DNA of 64,000 nt from an uncultured Pelagibacteraceae bacterium (lineage in GTDB: Bacteria; Pseudomonadota; Alphaproteobacteria; Pelagibacterales; Pelagibacteraceae): contig CACKWP010000002.1 of assembly GCA_902603945.1 (NCBI GenBank), positions 1-64,000 of the forward strand. Direction: 5' to 3'. The notes under the pieces were generated by a model, which worked only from the letters and a program-made list of their open reading frames with translations, did not search any database and was not told the DNA's origin. The first letter of the stretch is position 1, and each line of letters starts with the position of its first letter. A program made the translations under genes and the position numbers. Of the stretch, positions 9,492 to 19,116 are shown piece after piece.

Positions 9492-10288
9492 ACTCGTCCT
9501 AACGCAAATCCTTTCGCTATATAGTTTCTTACAAAGTAAATCACTATTGCACCAGGTATAATTGTCAAACTGCCTGCTGCTGCTAATAAACCTAGTTCAT
9601 AACCAGATGTGCTGGCTGTTCGCGTCATGGTCGCAGCTATAGGTTTGGCTGCTACAGCTGTAAGTGTTTTAGCTAACAATAATTCTACCCAAGAAAACAT
9701 AAAACAGAAAAACATAGTGATACCTATGCCTGCAGTAATAGTGGGTATGAATATTTTAAAGAAAAATCTCCAAAACGAATAACCATCCACATAAGCTGTT
9801 TCATCTAACTCTTTTGGAACAGCAGACATAAATCCTTCTAAAATCCATACTGCCAGTGGGATATTAAATAAACAATGTGATAGAGCCACAGCTACATGAG
9901 TGTCAAATAGATTTACTGAAGAATAAAATTGAAAAAACGGTAAAGCAAACACCGCGGGTGGTGCCATTCTATTTGTCAAAAGCCAGAAAAATAAGTGTTT
10001 ATCTCCTAAAAATTTATATCTTGAGAAAGCGTAAGCAGCAGGCAAAGCTGCAGCAACAGATATAACAGTATTCATCACTACATAATAAATTGAGTTAAGA
10101 TAGCCAGTATACCAAGTACTATCTGTAAAAATCGTTTTATAATTTTCTAAAGTGAATTCTTGCGGCCATAAAGTGTAAGTATTAATGATTTCGGTAGTTG
10201 TTTTAAATGACATATTTAACAGCCAATAAATTGGAAGCATTAAAAAAATAATATAAATTGTTGGAACTACCCACTTAGCTTTTTTCAT
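9488..10288 (-). CDS. glpQ: glycerol ABC transporter permease
   Basis: MalG-type permease with EAA loop (ELDETAYVDGYSFWRFFFKIFIPTITAGI); gene order. Confidence 0.85.
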   Translation of the reverse strand: MKKAKWVVPTIYIIFLMLPIYWLLNMSFKTTTEIINTYTLWPQEFTLENYKTIFTDSTWYTGYLNSIYYVVMNTVISVAAALPAAYAFSRYKFLGDKHLFFWLLTNRMAPPAVFALPFFQFYSSVNLFDTHVAVALSHCLFNIPLAVWILEGFMSAVPKELDETAYVDGYSFWRFFFKIFIPTITAGIGITMFFCFMFSWVELLLAKTLTAVAAKPIAATMTRTASTSGYELGLLAAAGSLTIIPGAIVIYFVRNYIAKGFALGRV

Positions 10289-11163
10289 TGATTGCCCTCA
10301 TTTCTCATCATCAAAGTGTAGAAAACCCAACAAACTAATAATACAATAAAGAAATATATTAGTGACATTGCTGCTGCAGGTCCTAAATCAAATTGGCCTA
10401 AAGCCATTTTTACTAAATCAATAGATAAAAATGCTGTCGCATTTCCTGGTCCTCCACCAGTTAGAACAAAAGGCTCAGTGTAAATCATAAAGCTATCCAT
10501 AAATCTTAAAAGTATTGCGATAGTAAGTACTTTCTTCATTTTTGGTAATTCTATTTTTGTAAATACGGCCCACCGACTTGCCCCATCAATTTCTGCAGCT
10601 TGATAATACGCTGGTTGAATTGATTGCAAGCCTGCATAAGATAATAAAACTACTAATGAAGTCCAATGCCACACATCCATTAAGATTGTCGTAAACCATG
10701 CATCTCCAATTTGTTGAGTAAAATTATAATCAAATCCTAATGCATTTAACGAGTGTCCTAAGAAACCGATATCTGGTAGTGCAAATATATTCCACATTGC
10801 TCCCACTACATTCCATGGAATTAATAATGGCATAGACATTAATACTAAACAAATTGGAACACCTATTCCCTCTTTTGGCATTGTTAGCGCTATTGCTATT
10901 CCTAAGGGTATTTGAATAAATAAAATTATAAACGTAAATAAAAACTGTCTACCTAGTGAGGCATGAAATCTTTCGGAAAGCATAATTTGTTTAAACCATC
11001 TTGTTCCTTCCCACATAAAAACATTGTTTCCAAAAGTTTCTTGGAAAGCATAATTCACTACTGTCATTAATGGTATAATTGCGTTAAAGGCTACCAGAAC
11101 AAAAACTGGGATTACAAAGAACCAGGCTTTTTGATTTATTGTTTTATTCATTCTATAATCCAA
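10285..11163 (-). CDS. glpP: glycerol ABC transporter permease
   Basis: MalF-type permease with EAA loop (YYQAAEIDGASRWAVFTKIELPKMKKVL); gene order. Confidence 0.85.
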   Translation of the reverse strand: MDYRMNKTINQKAWFFVIPVFVLVAFNAIIPLMTVVNYAFQETFGNNVFMWEGTRWFKQIMLSERFHASLGRQFLFTFIILFIQIPLGIAIALTMPKEGIGVPICLVLMSMPLLIPWNVVGAMWNIFALPDIGFLGHSLNALGFDYNFTQQIGDAWFTTILMDVWHWTSLVVLLSYAGLQSIQPAYYQAAEIDGASRWAVFTKIELPKMKKVLTIAILLRFMDSFMIYTEPFVLTGGGPGNATAFLSIDLVKMALGQFDLGPAAAMSLIYFFIVLLVCWVFYTLMMRNEGNQ

Positions 11164-12212
11164 TCATCTCCATAGGCATAGGTATATTCTTTCTTAAAAC
11201 TCAAGAATGCAGATCCTGAAGGAATATCTTCACTTGCCTTTGCAATCATCTTAATTTTTCCACTTTGACTTTGAGTGTCTACAATTTTGTGTCTACCAGT
11301 GTTACTTACTGAAAGTACTTTTACTGGAATGCCGTCTGAACTAAAATTTATGAATTCTGGTCTCACACCAATTTCGGTCTTGCTGAAGTTATTTGATTTT
11401 ACTTTTGTGTGCGTCTCAATTTTTTTTCCATTTAGTATAACATCGCCTCCTTTAAATTCACATGGGAGTAAATTCATACCTGGAGATCCTATAAAATATC
11501 CAACAAAAGTATGTTTTGGTTTTTCAAAAAGATCAACTGGTGTTCCTGTTTGTACAATTTGGCCTTCATGCATTACAACCACTTGATCTGCAAATGTTAA
11601 TGCTTCTGTCTGATCGTGAGTAACGTAAATCATTGTTCTATTTATTTTTTGATGAAGTTCTTTAAGCTTTGATCTTAAAATCCATTTTAAATGTGGATCA
11701 ATAACGGTAAGTGGTTCATCAAACATAATAGCGTTAACATCTGATCTTACTAAGCCTCTTCCCAAAGATATTTTTTGTTTACCATCAGCGGTTAGTCCTG
11801 AAGCTCTATTGCTTAATGTTGAAGATAGTTCAAGCATCTCTGCGATTTCATGAACTTTAGCTTTAATTTTGTCTTCCTCTATTTTTCTATTTTTCAATGG
11901 AAAAGCTAAATTATCGTAAACAGTCATCGTGTCGTAAATGACTGGAAACTGAAATATTTGAGCTATATTTCGTTCTACGGGATTTAAATTTGATACCATT
12001 TTATCATTAAATAAAATGTCACCTTTGGTTGGGTTAATTAGACCTGAAATAATATTTAATAGAGTTGTTTTTCCACAACCTGAAGGGCCCAATAAAGCAT
12101 AAGCTCCACCGTCTTCCCAATCAATATTCACATCTCTTACAGCCCAATCAGCATCAGATGATTGAGTTTTTAAATAACTATGACTTAAATCTTTTAAAGT
12201 AATTTTAGCCAT
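11148..12212 (-). CDS. glpT: glycerol ABC transporter ATP-binding protein
   Basis: Walker A GPSGCGKTT, degenerate signature LTADGKQKISLGRGLVR, Walker B IMFDEPLTVIDPHLK; paired with a second ATPase. Confidence 0.83.
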   Translation of the reverse strand: MAKITLKDLSHSYLKTQSSDADWAVRDVNIDWEDGGAYALLGPSGCGKTTLLNIISGLINPTKGDILFNDKMVSNLNPVERNIAQIFQFPVIYDTMTVYDNLAFPLKNRKIEEDKIKAKVHEIAEMLELSSTLSNRASGLTADGKQKISLGRGLVRSDVNAIMFDEPLTVIDPHLKWILRSKLKELHQKINRTMIYVTHDQTEALTFADQVVVMHEGQIVQTGTPVDLFEKPKHTFVGYFIGSPGMNLLPCEFKGGDVILNGKKIETHTKVKSNNFSKTEIGVRPEFINFSSDGIPVKVLSVSNTGRHKIVDTQSQSGKIKMIAKASEDIPSGSAFLSFKKEYTYAYGDDWIIE

Positions 12213-13269
12213 TAATTACCAACCTCTCATTCTCATCAAAATAAATGAATTCATCTGCGTTCATATATAATTTCATTTCATCCCCAACATTTTTTTGAAA
12301 AACGCCATTAGATAGAGAAACCCAATTTAAATTTCCTCTGGTAAAGTGGATTAAACTTTCAGATCCACTTAATTCGGAAATTAAAACTTTCCCTTTAATT
12401 TCTAGAGAGTTATTACCTTCTTTGTAAGTTGTAATATTGTGGGGTCTTATCCCTACTTTATATTCACCGTCTTTAATATTTATTTTAGTTTTCCAATTAA
12501 CTGAGTTATCTAAAAAAGAGCAACTTTCACCAGACTTCTTAATTTTTGTAATATTCATTGGAGGATCACTGAATACTTGTGCTGATACTAAAGAATTTGG
12601 TTTATTGTAAACATTCAAGGTTTTTCCATACTGAATTACTTTCCCCTCCAACAAAGTTGCTGTATTTCCTCCTAAAAGAAGAGCTTCAGATGGTTCAGTA
12701 GTAGCATATACAACTATGCAATCTCTATCCTCAAACAATTTAGGAAGTTCCTCTCTAAGCTCTTCCCGAAGTTTAAAATCTAGATTTGCAAGTGGTTCGT
12801 CTAATAGTATTAGATCGGAGTCTTTAACTAAAGCTCTTGCTAAAGCTGTTCTTTGTTGTTGCCCGCCTGATAATTCATTGGGTTTTTTATTTAACATTGC
12901 AGATAATTTTAATAGTTCGGCAACTTTACCCACTCTTTGTTTAATTTCATCTGAACTAACACCAGTTATTTTTAAAGGTGATGCAATGTTGTCATAAACA
13001 GTAAAATTAGGATAATTTATGAATTGTTGATAGACCATTGAAACGTTTCTTTTTTGAACTTTCATGCCTGTTACATTCTTTTCATTGAACCAAATTTCTC
13101 CATTGGTGGGTTTATCTAAACCGGCCATAATTTGCATAAGTGTTGTCTTGCCAGAAACTGTTGGGCCTAAAAGAATATTAATTGTATTTTTTTCTAATTT
13201 TAAATTTGTTGGATAAATATGAGTATCTAACCCTATTTTTTTTTCTACATTTTTTAATTCTAAGCTCAT
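12205..13269 (-). CDS. glpS: glycerol ABC transporter ATP-binding protein
   Basis: Walker A GPTVSGKTT, LSGGQQQRTALARAL signature, LILLDEPLANLD. Confidence 0.83.
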   Translation of the reverse strand: MSLELKNVEKKIGLDTHIYPTNLKLEKNTINILLGPTVSGKTTLMQIMAGLDKPTNGEIWFNEKNVTGMKVQKRNVSMVYQQFINYPNFTVYDNIASPLKITGVSSDEIKQRVGKVAELLKLSAMLNKKPNELSGGQQQRTALARALVKDSDLILLDEPLANLDFKLREELREELPKLFEDRDCIVVYATTEPSEALLLGGNTATLLEGKVIQYGKTLNVYNKPNSLVSAQVFSDPPMNITKIKKSGESCSFLDNSVNWKTKINIKDGEYKVGIRPHNITTYKEGNNSLEIKGKVLISELSGSESLIHFTRGNLNWVSLSNGVFQKNVGDEMKLYMNADEFIYFDENERLVING

Positions 13270-13293
13270 ATTTTTTTGAAATCTGTTTTAAAA

Positions 13294-13317
13294 AAAGGGG
13301 GCCGTTAAGCCCCCTTT
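13294..13317 (-). terminator. strong hairpin between substrate-binding protein and ATPase genes
   Basis: aaagggggc-cgttaa-gcccccttt perfect 9-bp stem just downstream of the 13338 stop, followed on the minus strand by a short T tract. Confidence 0.75.
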
Positions 13318-13337
13318 AAATTTAGATTAAACCTAAA

Positions 13338-15071
13338 TTAATTCCAAGCTCTTTCGAATGGAACTGTTTTACCTTTAGGTTTCTCATTTCGTTTAGCTTT
13401 TGGTGATCCTGGTTGTTTCAACCAATAATCAGCACCTTTCGGTTTAGCTAATCTTGGACCACATCCACCGTATGTATTATTTGCTTTATCAGCAGCTTCC
13501 ATACGAGACATAACTAAGTTCATCTCTTCTGCAAGACGATCCATAGCTTGTTGTGGAGTAAACGCACCTGAGTTTACATCTCCAATTTGTTGCCACCAGA
13601 TTTGTGCAAGTTTCGGATAGTCCGGAACATTGATACCTGTCGGTGACCACAATACTCTGTTTTTAGATCTGTAGAATTCTACAAGTCCACCAAGTTTTGG
13701 AGCTCTCTTAGTAAAGTGTTTGTGATTAATTGTACTATCTCTAATGATAGTTAAACCAACGTCACTTTTCTTAAGATCAACAGTTTTTGATACTACAAAC
13801 TGAGCGTATAACCATGCAGCTTTTCTTCTGTCAACTGGAGTAGACTTAAATAAAGTCCATGATCCAGCATCTTGATAACCAAGCTTCATACCTTCATCCC
13901 AGTAAGGACCTTTTGGTGATGGTCCCATTCTCCATAAAGGATTACCGTTATCATCAACTGTTTTGTTTCCAGAACTCTTTGGAGCAACCATTGATGCCGT
14001 GAACGCTGTATACCAGAAAATTTGCTGAGCAACGTTTCCTGATGATAAAGCTGGCAGAGACTGATAGAAGTCCATCGCTGCAGCACCTGGAGGTGCATAA
14101 GCTCTTAACCACTCGTCCCATTTTCTGATTGCATATACGGCAGCAGGACCATTTGCAGCCCCACCTCTTGCTACGTCAGCACCAACTGGATTACAAGAAC
14201 CTTTTTCCATTCTTATTCCCCACTCATCTACTGGTACACCGTTAGGTTTACCAACTGAACCTGCACCAGCCATTGATAACCACGCGTCAGTCATTCTCCA
14301 TCCTAAGTCTGGAGCTCTCTTACCGTAGTCCATGTGACCGTATACTCTAACGCCGTCGATATTCTTTACGTCTTTTGTAAAGTATTCAGCGATATCTTCG
14401 TAAGCAGACCAGTTTACTGGCACACCTAGATCGTATCCGTATTTAGCTTTGAAACCTTTTTTGATTTCAGGTCTGTCAAACCAATCTTTTCTGAACCAAT
14501 AAAGGTTAGCAAATTGTTGGTCAGGTAATTGATATAAATCACCATCTGGACCTGTAGTAAATGATTTACCGATGAAATCATCGATATCTAATGTTGGTAA
14601 AGTTACATCTTTACCTTCACCTTTCATCCACTTTGTTAAGTTTACTGCTAACTGAAGTCTTGAGTGCGTACCGATCAAATCAGAGTCATTGATGTATGCA
14701 TCATACAAGTTTCTTCCAGTTTGCATTTGAGTTTGTACAGCTTGTACTACTTCTCCTTCTCCCAATAACTGGTGATTAACTTTAATTCCAGTTATCTCTT
14801 CAAAAGCTTTAGTTAAAGTTTTTGATTCATATACGTGAGTCGGAATTGTTTCTGACAATACATTTATTTCCATTCCTTTGAATGGTTTTGCAGCATTGTG
14901 AAACCAATTTAGTTCTTTCTCTCTTTCTTTTGCAGAAATAGTTGAAAGACTAAACTCACCGTTTGACCATTTCTTAATTGCAGCCATGTGTCCATCAGCT
15001 ACAGCGTTAGAAATAGTTAAAAGAGAAATTGAAACAGCAACAGCTAAAATATTCTTAAATGTTTTAAACAT
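13338..15071 (-). CDS. glpV: glycerol ABC transporter substrate-binding protein
   Basis: 577 aa, signal peptide, large solute-binding protein of the GlpV type; heads the transporter gene set. Confidence 0.85.
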   Translation of the reverse strand: MFKTFKNILAVAVSISLLTISNAVADGHMAAIKKWSNGEFSLSTISAKEREKELNWFHNAAKPFKGMEINVLSETIPTHVYESKTLTKAFEEITGIKVNHQLLGEGEVVQAVQTQMQTGRNLYDAYINDSDLIGTHSRLQLAVNLTKWMKGEGKDVTLPTLDIDDFIGKSFTTGPDGDLYQLPDQQFANLYWFRKDWFDRPEIKKGFKAKYGYDLGVPVNWSAYEDIAEYFTKDVKNIDGVRVYGHMDYGKRAPDLGWRMTDAWLSMAGAGSVGKPNGVPVDEWGIRMEKGSCNPVGADVARGGAANGPAAVYAIRKWDEWLRAYAPPGAAAMDFYQSLPALSSGNVAQQIFWYTAFTASMVAPKSSGNKTVDDNGNPLWRMGPSPKGPYWDEGMKLGYQDAGSWTLFKSTPVDRRKAAWLYAQFVVSKTVDLKKSDVGLTIIRDSTINHKHFTKRAPKLGGLVEFYRSKNRVLWSPTGINVPDYPKLAQIWWQQIGDVNSGAFTPQQAMDRLAEEMNLVMSRMEAADKANNTYGGCGPRLAKPKGADYWLKQPGSPKAKRNEKPKGKTVPFERAWN

Positions 15072-15174
15072 AGATTATTTCCCTCATTGTTGTTGTTTTT
15101 AATTGTAATATTGAACCAAAAAACAACTATAATGTACAGTGAGTAAAATTAAATATTTACAACTTTGAAGTGTA

Positions 15175-16656
15175 TTAATTTATTAAAGCACGCTTGACTG
15201 CTTTTTCCCAACCTTTAATTAGCACTGATCTAGATTTATTTTTCATTTTTGGAGAAAACTTTTTATCTAAATGCCAATTTTTTGAAATATCTTTTAATGA
15301 TTTATATACACCGATTTGTAAACCAGCCATAAAAGCTGCGCCTAAAGCTGTAGTCTCTTGAACTTTGGGTCTTAAAACTTTTACATTTACAATGTCTGAT
15401 AAAAATTGAGAAAACCAATTATTCATAACCATGCCACCATCTACTTTAACTATTTTGGGTCTAAGACCATCATGTTTCATGGCTTCGAAGAGATCAAAAG
15501 TTTGATAGGCAACTGCTTCTATAGTAGCTCTAACTATTTCTTTAGGGCTTGTATCCCTTGTAATGCCACTTAAAACACCTCTGGCATTGGCATCCCAGTA
15601 AGGCGCTCCTAATCCAGTGAATGCGGGAACTAAATAAATGTCATTATTATTATCGAGTGACTTTACTATTTTTTCTGTTTCAGGTGCTTTTTTAAAAAAT
15701 TTCATTCTGTCTCTTAACCATTGGACCCCTGCTCCAGCAATAAAGATTGAGCCTTCCATAGCGTATGTTGTTTTGCCCTTAATCCTATAGGCGATTGTCG
15801 TCAATAAACGATTTTTCGAATAAATTTTCTTTGAACCTGTATTTAATAAAACGAAAGCTCCAGTGCCGTACGTGCTTTTTAGAGATCCTGGTTCAAAACA
15901 ACATTGGCCAATAGTAGCCGATTGTTGATCCCCTACTACGCCGTTTATTGGTATAGACTTACCTGTAATCGATGAATGAGTTTGACCGTAATCATCGGCA
16001 CAATCTTTTACTTCAGGAAGTATATGTTTTTTGATCTTTAATAAATTTAAAATGGTATCATCCCATTTGTTTGAACTAATATTATAAATCATTGTTCGAC
16101 TAGCATTTGAGGCATCAGTAGCGTGTATTTTTCCACGAGTTAATCTCCAAATTAAAAAACTATCGATGGTTCCAAACAATAATTGTTTTTTGTTCATTAG
16201 TTGTTTTGCTTTAGAAACATTATCTAGTATCCATTTAATTTTTGTTCCTGAAAAGTAAGAGTCAATTAAAAGACCTGTTTTGTTAAAGATCATAGTATCT
16301 TTATTCTGTTTTCTTAATTTTTCGCAAAACTCCTCTTGTCTACGATCTTGCCAAACTATTGCATTGTAAACTGGCTTACCTGTTATTTTGTCCCACAAAA
16401 CAGTAGTTTCTCTTTGATTGGTTATACCTATACTTAAAATTTCACCTCTTAGTTTTTTTGTTTTTTGAATAACATCTTTTAAAGTTTTTAAAGTTGTTCT
16501 CCAAATTTCTTCTGGATTATGTTCAACCCACCCACTTTTCGGAAAATACTGTGTAAATTCTTTTTGTGAAGAAAAGACTGGCTTTCCTTTTAAATCAAAA
16601 AGGATTGATCTGTTCGATGTGGTTCCAGCATCAATCGAGATAATAAATTTCTTCAC
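15175..16656 (-). CDS. glpK: glycerol kinase
   Basis: SIDAGTTSNRSILFD, AIVWQDRR, VVGDQQSATIGQ, STYGTGAFVLLNTG motifs. Confidence 0.96.
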   Translation of the reverse strand: MKKFIISIDAGTTSNRSILFDLKGKPVFSSQKEFTQYFPKSGWVEHNPEEIWRTTLKTLKDVIQKTKKLRGEILSIGITNQRETTVLWDKITGKPVYNAIVWQDRRQEEFCEKLRKQNKDTMIFNKTGLLIDSYFSGTKIKWILDNVSKAKQLMNKKQLLFGTIDSFLIWRLTRGKIHATDASNASRTMIYNISSNKWDDTILNLLKIKKHILPEVKDCADDYGQTHSSITGKSIPINGVVGDQQSATIGQCCFEPGSLKSTYGTGAFVLLNTGSKKIYSKNRLLTTIAYRIKGKTTYAMEGSIFIAGAGVQWLRDRMKFFKKAPETEKIVKSLDNNNDIYLVPAFTGLGAPYWDANARGVLSGITRDTSPKEIVRATIEAVAYQTFDLFEAMKHDGLRPKIVKVDGGMVMNNWFSQFLSDIVNVKVLRPKVQETTALGAAFMAGLQIGVYKSLKDISKNWHLDKKFSPKMKNKSRSVLIKGWEKAVKRALIN

Positions 16657-17699
16657 CTAAATGACTCCCAGTCTAATTCTAATTTTTTGTCATCAACAAT
16701 AGCATTGATCATGCCAAGCATTAAAGGTAATTTTTTTTGATCAAAATCTTCGTTTACTTTTTTTGCGATTTCTTTTGCCAAATCTGCTCCCTCAACTGTT
16801 ACTTTTTCCATCTTTGTTTTTTTGGCTTCTGAAAAAGTTAGCCCTTCCCCAATATAAGATCCCATTTTTGCATTTCTACCACCACCAGAACTTACATAAA
16901 GATCTCCTAAACCTGCTAGACCTTTGACAGTTTCTTTTTTACCTTTTAAATGTTCAACAAATATTTCCATTTCATGAATAGATTGTTTGATCAAAGCAGA
17001 TGCTGTATTCAAATAATTTTTTTCTCTTACCTCATTAGAAATATTTTTACTACATAGGCCTTTTGCCGCTCCAACAGCCATCGAATAAATATTTTTTATT
17101 GCAGCTGAAACTTCTACACCATTTAAATCATTTGAGTGTGACGTGTGGTAATAGTTTGTATTAAGCATGTCTGCTATTTTTTTGGCAGTTTGAATATCCT
17201 TATTTGCAATAACAACACTAGAATGAACTCTGTTAGCCAATCCTGCAGCTAAGCAAGGTCCACCAACGGCTGAAATATCTACTTTTTTAATTCCTTTTTC
17301 CTCTAATAATCTCTCTAATTTATCTACTAGTAATTCATATTGATTATTGTGAATACTTAAACCTTTTGTGAGCATCAATAATTTTGGAATATTGCCATCT
17401 TTATAAAGTCTACTTAATTGATCTGCTACCCACTCAATACCTTTGGAACTTATACCAAGGACAATTAAGTCAACGTTTGTTTTTAATAACTCATCAAATT
17501 TTTCAAATTTAAAAATCTTTATTTCTTGAGGAATCTTCGTTTTTAACCCAGGATGTAAATTATTATTTTTTTTAAGCTGATCTATAAATTCATTTTCTAA
17601 ATGAGTTCCGACAATATTAATATCGTGATTATTGTCTAAGCAGGGTAGAGCAAAAGCTGAACCCATAGCACCTGCACCGATAATTACAATTTTTGACAT
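16653..17699 (-). CDS. gpsA: NAD(P)-dependent glycerol-3-phosphate dehydrogenase, GpsA-like
   Basis: GAGAMGSAFALP nucleotide-binding motif, EVSAAIKNIYSMAVGAAKGL, GLAGLGDLYVSSGGGRNAKMG; overlaps glpK start. Confidence 0.87.
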   Translation of the reverse strand: MSKIVIIGAGAMGSAFALPCLDNNHDINIVGTHLENEFIDQLKKNNNLHPGLKTKIPQEIKIFKFEKFDELLKTNVDLIVLGISSKGIEWVADQLSRLYKDGNIPKLLMLTKGLSIHNNQYELLVDKLERLLEEKGIKKVDISAVGGPCLAAGLANRVHSSVVIANKDIQTAKKIADMLNTNYYHTSHSNDLNGVEVSAAIKNIYSMAVGAAKGLCSKNISNEVREKNYLNTASALIKQSIHEMEIFVEHLKGKKETVKGLAGLGDLYVSSGGGRNAKMGSYIGEGLTFSEAKKTKMEKVTVEGADLAKEIAKKVNEDFDQKKLPLMLGMINAIVDDKKLELDWESFR

Positions 17700-19114
17700 T
17701 AATCTTTAAATAGTATTTTTTTGAAAATTAAAAAAATCGATATTAGCTCAATTTTTCCAATTATCATAAATAAAATTAAACTAATTTTTGAAGATGTTAA
17801 TAGATTGGTAAAATTTAAATTTTGCATATTAAACATTTCAGAATTAACGGTATTCGTTAAAGTTAATATCGATAATTTAAATGATCTCTCGAAACCAATA
17901 TTATCAACGACTAAAAGACTTGATAGAATAAAAAGACTTAAAAAAAATGAAATAAATATCAAAAAAGATATTTTAACATGTTCATCTGAAATTTTTTTAT
18001 CAGAATTGAAAATTGTTTTATTTATAATGCTGTTAGGACTTATAAGTTTTATGATCTCTAAAGATGTAATCTTTAATAAAATATAAAGCCTTGTAAGCTT
18101 TATTCCGGAAGAGTTAGATACAAGAGAGCCTCCTATAATTGTGATGAGTAGGAAATATAAACTCAGATTATTGTTTGACTCCATGAGCGTTAGCCCGGAA
18201 TTGGCAAAACTACTTACTACGCTTATCATTAAATCTAAACCTTGGTAATTATTAAAATATATAAATAAACAAAAAATTATTGACAATACTAACAAATATA
18301 AATCCTCTTTATGTTCTTTTATTAAAATATTTTTATTCAATATATTAAATAGTAAATAGAAGTTAAGCATAGATATTATTAATGAAAAAATTAGGACAAT
18401 CTTTTGAAAATTTGTTGATATAATTTTATCTATATTTTCAGTTGGTAAAAAACCACCTCCCGAAACTAATGTCATAGTCATATTTAATGAATTAAATAAT
18501 CTAACTCCCGCTAAATTTAATAAACTTAATATTATTATGCTTAAAACAGAGTAAATTATAAATATTTTTAATAAATTGTCTTTAATATTTTCCTCAGATT
18601 TAAAATTGCTATCTCCAGAATAAGATAAATTTGTCATTTTGTAGTTAAATGATTTATTAGAAAAAATAATAATTAAAAAAAATAGAAAAAATAAACCACC
18701 AAACCATTGAGAAGAAGATCTCCAAAGAATGAGTGTTGGGTCCAAGTATTTTATATCTTTAAATATTGAAAAACCTGTTCCAGTCAATCCTGAAACTGAC
18801 TCAAAGATTGAATTAATAAGCGTAACTTGGTAATTGCTTAAATAAAATGGAATAGCAATTAATAAAGAAGTTAAAAAATACGATAAAATTACTAAAACTA
18901 ATTGTTCTATAAAATCAATATTTTTTTTTGAATTTTTTCCATAATAAAAAAGTCCAACACCAGTGATTAGCGAAATTATTAAAGTTGAAAAATAAGTATC
19001 AATACTTAGAAAAAAATCAAAATATGATGCATATAATATATTTATAAAAGCAAGAATGCTTATGGGAAAACAAAATAAACTTAAATAAAAACTAATACCT
19101 TTGAAATTCATCAA
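17699..19114 (-). CDS. trkH: Trk potassium uptake protein TrkH
   Basis: Polytopic protein with P-loop-like SVSGLTGTGFS, TLVSGGGFLPTENI and SSFANSGLTLM motifs; adjacent to trkA. Confidence 0.87.
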   Translation of the reverse strand: MMNFKGISFYLSLFCFPISILAFINILYASYFDFFLSIDTYFSTLIISLITGVGLFYYGKNSKKNIDFIEQLVLVILSYFLTSLLIAIPFYLSNYQVTLINSIFESVSGLTGTGFSIFKDIKYLDPTLILWRSSSQWFGGLFFLFFLIIIFSNKSFNYKMTNLSYSGDSNFKSEENIKDNLLKIFIIYSVLSIIILSLLNLAGVRLFNSLNMTMTLVSGGGFLPTENIDKIISTNFQKIVLIFSLIISMLNFYLLFNILNKNILIKEHKEDLYLLVLSIIFCLFIYFNNYQGLDLMISVVSSFANSGLTLMESNNNLSLYFLLITIIGGSLVSNSSGIKLTRLYILLKITSLEIIKLISPNSIINKTIFNSDKKISDEHVKISFLIFISFFLSLFILSSLLVVDNIGFERSFKLSILTLTNTVNSEMFNMQNLNFTNLLTSSKISLILFMIIGKIELISIFLIFKKILFKD

Positions 19115-19116
19115 GA

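Noticed and set aside
9166-9561. 131 aa plus-strand ORF over the DUF2160 gene and glpQ
   Set aside because: Antisense shadow of two supported genes with overlapping-start organisation
11275-11586. 103 aa plus-strand ORF inside glpT
   Set aside because: Antisense shadow ORF; no recognisable motifs
13886-14098. 70 aa minus-strand ORF within glpV in another frame
   Set aside because: Overlaps strongly supported CDS in an alternative frame
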